A stretch of 47,938 nt of DNA from an uncultured Bacilli bacterium (GTDB taxonomy: Bacteria > Bacillota_I > Bacilli_A > RF39 > UBA660): assembly GCA_947628725.1 (NCBI GenBank), contig CANRAQ010000002.1, forward strand, positions 1 to 47,938, written 5' to 3'. Below, in pieces: positions 43,583-47,938 of this stretch; position 1 is the stretch's first letter; each line of letters opens with the position of its first letter. The translations under genes were made by a program, and so were the position numbers. The notes beneath the pieces are model-generated. The model worked only from the letters and a program-made list of their open reading frames with translations. It ran no database searches and had not been told where the DNA came from.

Positions 43583-43628
43583 TTGACAATTACACTGAAA
43601 TTGTATCATTTTTCAGTGTAATTGTCAA
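43583..43628 (-). promoter_or_regulatory. Perfect 18-bp palindrome, candidate AbiEi operator
   Basis: TTGACAATTACACTGAAA and its exact complement flank a 10-base spacer, 20 bases upstream of the AbiEi ATG. The spacing and position fit autoregulation by a dimeric winged-helix antitoxin. Confidence -1.
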
Positions 43629-43929
43629 ATAATTAACTGATTCTATTATAATTATCATCTTATATAAAGGCCATATATTTTTCTCAAAATTGCTACCTAA
43701 ATTTTAACTCAAAGTTTTTAATTAATCTTTATAAATCCTTATAAAATTTACTAATATACAAAAATAAAAGAGCCTTCGCTCTCTCATGTCATCAAAGTTT
43801 TGTACCTTTTTTTGCCTTTTTATAACATTTTTTTCATTTTTAATCAATTTTGGATTTTTATTTCATTTTAGATTAAATTGAGTTAATAAAATTTTACTTT
43901 TTTTAATATAAATTAGAAAATATTTTATA
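43629..43929 (-). other. Intergenic region between the beta-propeller-like gene and AbiE
   Basis: AT-rich. It holds a minus-strand terminator at 43761-43782 (AGAGC/GCTCT arms, then TTTTATTTTTG). I see nothing else. Confidence -1.
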
Positions 43930-45138
43930 TTAATATTCTAAATCCTCTATTGTAAATTGATTAACTGAATTATCCATCATAGTAACATTTATTTTATCCA
44001 ATGACCCAACACTATTACCATCTACAACATATTCAGTCCTTGAGCCTAGTTGCGTTTCATTAATTTTTGTTTCAAACACTATTTTCATTGTATTAGAATT
44101 AATAAAATTGAATGCATAATAATTTTCAACATCTGATAAAGTATAATACTTCTTTATATTTTCATTTTCATATGAATATATTACACCATTATCAATATAA
44201 TATACTTTATTGTCATTAAATTGCGCTTGTCCATATAAACTACCTAAATCATCTTTTGTTGTTTTTGCAATAAGACTTGTTTGTTTACTATTAACATCAT
44301 AAATGTATATTTCATTATGTGGGGTACAATTACAAGAGTATATTTTGTTCCAATTGCTATCATAACGATCACTTTCATATAAGAAATATAAGATTTTACC
44401 ATTACTATATGCAATATCCTCTATATAAGGTGTATCAATTAATTTAGTCTTTGTATTATTATTTATATCTAGTTCATAAATAATAACGCCCATACCACCA
44501 TTAAACTGTGCATAATAGATAGTACTATTATTTTCATCTGCATACCATTTATCTTCATCTACATCATTAATAACCTGTTTATATTCATCAAAATTTTTAG
44601 CATCCATATTTAAAGATAAGAGACCAGTATATTTATCATTAACACCATTATAAATGCCAAAATTAAAATATAAAGTATCATCAATTATAGCAGATTTTTC
44701 TATTCCCATTTTATAATTATAAATTTTAGGTAATTCAACCCATATGTTTTCAGTTAAATTATTATCTGACAAAGTAAGATATTTTATAGCCTTTTGATCA
44801 GAATAATACAACTTATCATCGTATATTCCAATATAATGAATATAATAATCAAAATCATAGGAAACCTTATAGCCAGAACCATCTTTTTCAACTAGATATT
44901 TTTTATTATTTTTATCATCCTTTATTATTTTGTAACCTTTACTATCTAAAGAATTATTTAAAACACTATCATTTAATTCTTTATCTATATTATTTTCATT
45001 AGTTGGTGAATTACCAGATTTAGCTATAATCTTATCATATGTAATATACCCAACTAACAATAATATCAGTATTATAAGTAATATAAAGACAATCATAATA
45101 ATCTTATTATTTTTCCCAATATTTGCCATATTCATCAT
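43930..45138 (-). CDS. Membrane-anchored beta-propeller-like protein (DUF5050-like)
   Basis: The 402-aa protein (AGGAG precedes ATG 45138) has a single N-terminal membrane segment (about 13-33) and a long Asn/Asp/Tyr-rich extracytoplasmic domain. That domain has recurring strand patterns such as IGIYDDKLYYSD, SAIIDDTLYFNFG, NSTIYYAQFNG and DNKVYYIDNGVIYSYE, one every 40-60 residues. This looks like a DUF5050/low-density-receptor-type beta-propeller. Function is unknown; sensing or scaffolding at the cell surface is plausible. It has no obvious link to the AbiE genes around it. Confidence -1.
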   Translation of the reverse strand: MMNMANIGKNNKIIMIVFILLIILILLLVGYITYDKIIAKSGNSPTNENNIDKELNDSVLNNSLDSKGYKIIKDDKNNKKYLVEKDGSGYKVSYDFDYYIHYIGIYDDKLYYSDQKAIKYLTLSDNNLTENIWVELPKIYNYKMGIEKSAIIDDTLYFNFGIYNGVNDKYTGLLSLNMDAKNFDEYKQVINDVDEDKWYADENNSTIYYAQFNGGMGVIIYELDINNNTKTKLIDTPYIEDIAYSNGKILYFLYESDRYDSNWNKIYSCNCTPHNEIYIYDVNSKQTSLIAKTTKDDLGSLYGQAQFNDNKVYYIDNGVIYSYENENIKKYYTLSDVENYYAFNFINSNTMKIVFETKINETQLGSRTEYVVDGNSVGSLDKINVTMMDNSVNQFTIEDLEY

Positions 45139-45710
45139 TCAACTCCTATCTATGCTAATTATAATATATACAGATAAAATTGTAAACAATAAATTACATT
45201 AATAAATATGACAATTGTAAAATTGGTGTAAAAAATATATCATCATCTTTTTATCACTTAAAATTCACTGTATAAATTTATTAATAAAACCTATGTAAAA
45301 ATAAAAATGCCACCTAATTGCCACCTAAACTTAATTGTAAGAATAATTGGCATCTCATAATCCCTTTATTTTCAAGCAAAAACAAAAATGAGAGAGCTTT
45401 CGCTCTCTCTTCAGGGGGCGGTTAGTATTCACGCACTTCTAAGTTTATTTAAATACTTTTACCTTTACTTTAAAACTTTAAAAATTAGTTATTTATCTTA
45501 ATAATTAAATAAAATTTAAAATTTTGGTAGTTGAAAAGGTAGTTGAGATTTTTTCTTAACTACCTTTTTATGACAAGAAAAAAGGAACCTCAGTTCCTCT
45601 TTCCCCCGTTAATAACGGAATTTAATTACATATTCATGATAACATATTTTAATATCTTTGTAAATATGTAACCATTATATTTATATGCTTTTTTTAGACA
45701 ATTATACATT
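45139..45710. other. Gene-poor spacer with repeat copy 2 and two terminators
   Basis: It contains a strong minus-strand terminator (45383-45409, GAGAGAGC/GCTCTCTC arms, then ATTTTTGTTTTT), direct repeat copy 2 (45444-45549), and a plus-strand terminator-like hairpin (45534-45568, AAAAGGTAGTT/AACTACCTTTT, then T). The minus strand of copy 2 encodes an orphan KSQLPFQLPKF ending like that of the Fic fragment at 39998. No complete gene is seen. Confidence -1.
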
Positions 45711-47228
45711 CTATTTGATATTAGTAAAAAAGCTTGCGTTTATTCCTGTAAATTCAGTATATCGTTTTCGTGCCGGAAAATGTTTATATTTGGATTTAAT
45801 TTCATTAACATTAATATTTTTTGATATAGAATTTATTTGTTTTATTATTTCTTTCAATTGTTTTTCTTTAGCTTTTAATTTCATTTTATATGCTTTTCCA
45901 GATTCAATTTTTTCTATAAAACTAGATGTTTCCATATCGAATGTAAATAATTCTGAAATGATATTCTTGAGCTCATCTATTTGTTTTGGATTTTCAACTT
46001 CAATAATAGATTTACTTAAAACTATATTATACTTTGAATATATCTCTATCAATTCTGAATAAAAATTAGTATTTTTATCAATATGCTGTAATATTTTATA
46101 TAAAATATATATTATTTTTGAAAGATCTAGTTTAGTAGAATTATTTGAGTTAAAATTATCACTACCAAAATATTCTTTTAAACTATTCATTAGTGATCCC
46201 ATTATATTTATTTGTTGTTTCTCTATAGATACTTTATTACCTTTTTTATCTATATATTCAGGATTTGCCATTGGTAATTCATATTCAAATTTAGGATTAC
46301 CATTAATGTTATAGTTTAATACATTATAACAATATATCGGTTGATTATGAGCTAACATATTTCTAAATTCACCTAAATAGCATAATAATGTTTTGAAATT
46401 ATTAACCATTCTCTTTTCATACTTTATTTGTTTTTGAGATTTTCCTCTATTTTCTTCTGATAAATTAAGTTGTGTAAAAAAATTTAAGCATCTTAAAAAT
46501 ATTTTATAAGAATCACTTGAATTCAAGTTTGCTATTGCATAATATGTTTGATTCATAGCTAGTTCATTTATAATAATCCAATACGGAACAATTAAATGTT
46601 GGTCTCTTTTTCTTTTTATTGGTTTAGATTTTTGATTATCATATTTATCAATTATTAACTTCATAGTATCGAATGATTTGGATTTTAAAGAATTTGTATT
46701 GTAATTATCCATATTAACCAAATAGTTCGGTTCAGCATTTATGTCATTAAGGTAAGAAATAAAAATATTTTTTACACTTTCTTCAACTATCAATGTATAT
46801 TTTAATAACATCATTCTTAATTCATGTTCAAATTTATACATTCTCACAAAATCTGTATATAAAGTCCCAGGATTATAAATATGATGATGATATTTAATAA
46901 TTTTTATCTGCTCCTCTTTTTCTTGTAACGTTTTACCACTTAATCCATATTTCTTGCATATTCTATCACATATTGCTTCATATAAATAATTATCTGTAAT
47001 TTCATCTTTTATTTGAAAAGATTTTCTATAATAATCTAATTTAACCCTATTTGTGATATTATCTTTTATCTCATCAATGTTATCTTCGTCATATGCAAAA
47101 AGATTTTTGTAAGCATTAACAACTTGAAAATAACTATACTTTTTAAATAAAACTTTATCTCCTCTCAAAAACTTTATTCCTTTATTCTCTGCAATAATAA
47201 TAAGTTTATTTGTTGAGTTAGTTTCCAT
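45711..47228 (-). CDS. Abi_2-like (AbiD/AbiF) abortive infection protein with HEPN motif
   Basis: The 505-aa protein resembles the Abi_2 family. It has the early segment GIKFLRGDKVLFKKYSYFQV, then YKFEHELRMMLLKYTLIVEE (about 130-150), LIVPYWIIINELAM (about 210) and GEFRNMLAHNQPIYCYN (about 290-306), which contains the Rx4H motif (RNMLAH) of HEPN RNases. The family was first described as lactococcal phage-abortive proteins and probably acts as a toxin RNase. A long extra C-terminal region (about 380-505, helical and Lys-rich) is beyond the usual family length. It has its own promoter region and no obvious antitoxin next to it. Confidence -1.
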   Translation of the reverse strand: METNSTNKLIIIAENKGIKFLRGDKVLFKKYSYFQVVNAYKNLFAYDEDNIDEIKDNITNRVKLDYYRKSFQIKDEITDNYLYEAICDRICKKYGLSGKTLQEKEEQIKIIKYHHHIYNPGTLYTDFVRMYKFEHELRMMLLKYTLIVEESVKNIFISYLNDINAEPNYLVNMDNYNTNSLKSKSFDTMKLIIDKYDNQKSKPIKRKRDQHLIVPYWIIINELAMNQTYYAIANLNSSDSYKIFLRCLNFFTQLNLSEENRGKSQKQIKYEKRMVNNFKTLLCYLGEFRNMLAHNQPIYCYNVLNYNINGNPKFEYELPMANPEYIDKKGNKVSIEKQQINIMGSLMNSLKEYFGSDNFNSNNSTKLDLSKIIYILYKILQHIDKNTNFYSELIEIYSKYNIVLSKSIIEVENPKQIDELKNIISELFTFDMETSSFIEKIESGKAYKMKLKAKEKQLKEIIKQINSISKNINVNEIKSKYKHFPARKRYTEFTGINASFFTNIK

Positions 47229-47573
47229 AGATAGTCACCTCTTATGTATTATTATAACATTAAATATCTCTTTAAATCAGCAAATTTTTATACTTTTATA
47301 ATTTCAACTACCGAATATTATAGCTTTTTTCTAAATTATTATAAACTTTTTTAAATTTTTATATATAAAACATAAACTTTCTTAAAACAAAAAGTGTCGA
47401 CGAGGATTACTTGTCGACTTCAGGGGCGAAATTTTTTTAAATCTTTTTTGTTTAAAATTTCACTTTTCCCTTTATTTTTCGTTCTTTTTTGTTTATTTTA
47501 AATTAGAAAAAATTAAAACAATGTATTAAAAATCTAGAATTTTAATGTCTAATTATTACCTAAATTTTATATT
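47229..47573. other. Spacer between the Abi protein and aldo/keto reductase genes
   Basis: AT-rich. It contains a terminator-like hairpin on the minus strand (GTCGAC arms at 47396-47401 and 47413-47418, then TTTTTG), preceded by CGCCCCTGAAG. I see no gene. Confidence -1.
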
Positions 47574-47938
47574 TTAATACCAATCGTGTTTTTCATTTCT
47601 ATCTAAAGCATTTATTTGTTTCATTTCATCTTCAGTTAATTCAAATCCATAAATATCAGTATTTTCTTTAATATGATCTGGATTAGAAGATCCTGGTATT
47701 ACAACAACACCTTTTTGCAAATTCCAACGAAGTATGACTTGTGCTGATGATACATTATGATTATTTGCTATCTTGACTATTGTTTCATTATTTAATAACT
47801 CGCTAGTATGACCTCTTCCTCCAAATGGATACCAACCTTGTACCACAATACCTAAACTTTTAATAAATGGTATAACATCATTTTCTTGATAATATGGATG
47901 AATTTCATTTTGAACAAGAGCAGGAATAATATTTATTT
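47574..47938 (-). CDS. Aldo/keto reductase, C-terminal part (5' end beyond window)
   Basis: The frame is open to the right edge, so the start lies outside. An internal start at 47846 would be artificial. The visible 121 residues show the AKR C-terminal half: VQNEIHPYYQENDVIPF, then IVVQGWYPFGGRGHTSE, SAQVILRWNLQKGVVVIPGS and the terminal helix ELTEDEMKQINALD. These cover the NADP-binding end of the TIM barrel. The family reduces aldehydes and ketones with NADPH. The active-site Tyr/Lys/His are outside the window. Confidence -1.
   Translation of the reverse strand, partial: INIIPALVQNEIHPYYQENDVIPFIKSLGIVVQGWYPFGGRGHTSELLNNETIVKIANNHNVSSAQVILRWNLQKGVVVIPGSSNPDHIKENTDIYGFELTEDEMKQINALDRNEKHDWY

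Noticed and set aside
45300..45440. Possible integrase end or tRNA-like element near the AGGTGGCAATTAGGTGGCA stretch
   Set aside because: Only a few codons of weak resemblance and no cloverleaf; the hairpin is better explained as a terminator.

Overview
The window is very AT-rich (roughly 27-30 % GC by eye) and nearly every real gene lies on the minus strand. It looks like a chromosome segment of a Firmicutes/Bacillota-type gut bacterium. The signs are a bile-salt-hydrolase-family gene, an ftsY-ylxM-ffh cluster, a clpC-type chaperone, Gram-positive Shine-Dalgarno sequences, a lipoprotein signal, spore-associated genes (CotF-like, CotD-like, cse60), and a tRNA with encoded CCA. I cannot name the genus. 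The spore genes argue for an endospore-forming lineage or one that kept coat genes.

Layout, left to right. (1) 1-6561: the 5' part (at least 2187 codons) of a giant repetitive surface protein with a type IV prepilin N-terminus. (2) 6.7-12.2 kb: a VanY-like carboxypeptidase, then an accessory patch (MazEF-like toxin-antitoxin, large serine recombinase, Fic protein, deoxyribosyltransferase-like protein) flanked by small spore-coat genes, one lacking its 5' end. (3) 12.2-24.2 kb: core genes, with a candidate structured small RNA, an SRP operon (ftsY, membrane protein, ylxM, HerA-like ATPase, ffh, Alg14-like protein), clpC, cse60, an EnvC-like M23 protein, a YgjP-like protease, a membrane protein and a TtcA-like protein. 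(4) 24.2-27.1 kb: a second prepilin-type protein whose C-terminus has a formylglycine-enzyme/C-type-lectin-like fold. It ends in a sharply GC-rich stretch that resembles the variable region of a diversity-generating retroelement (DGR). Just downstream are an 8-bp inverted repeat, a terminator and a frameshifted MutS-N-terminal-like ORF of the type found beside DGRs. No reverse transcriptase or template repeat is visible here. A broken cytosine methyltransferase and tRNA-Arg(CCT) follow. (5) 27.1-38 kb: surface and stress proteins (DUF3048, two SDRs, PepSY, thioredoxin, an acidic-repeat protein, a thioredoxin-fold lipoprotein, a membrane XRE regulator), an OatA-like acyltransferase with two SGNH domains, and a choloylglycine hydrolase. 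(6) 38-47.3 kb: a defence/toxin island with a Fic protein behind twin palindromes, a collapsed AbiE relic, a Fic fragment, an ASCH protein and ASCH relic, an intact AbiE pair behind a perfect 18-bp palindrome, a beta-propeller-like protein and an Abi/HEPN protein. An aldo/keto reductase is cut by the right edge.

The most interesting theme is surface display. Two proteins at 0-6.5 and 24.8-26.4 kb share the same prepilin-like anchor of about 130 residues. One carries a homogenised adhesin-like repeat array and the other a C-type-lectin-like head with a DGR-like tail. Together with the msl-like relic, this suggests a pilus- or pseudopilus-anchored diversification system that is either served in trans or decayed locally. 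All identifications are from reading the sequence; no database search was run.
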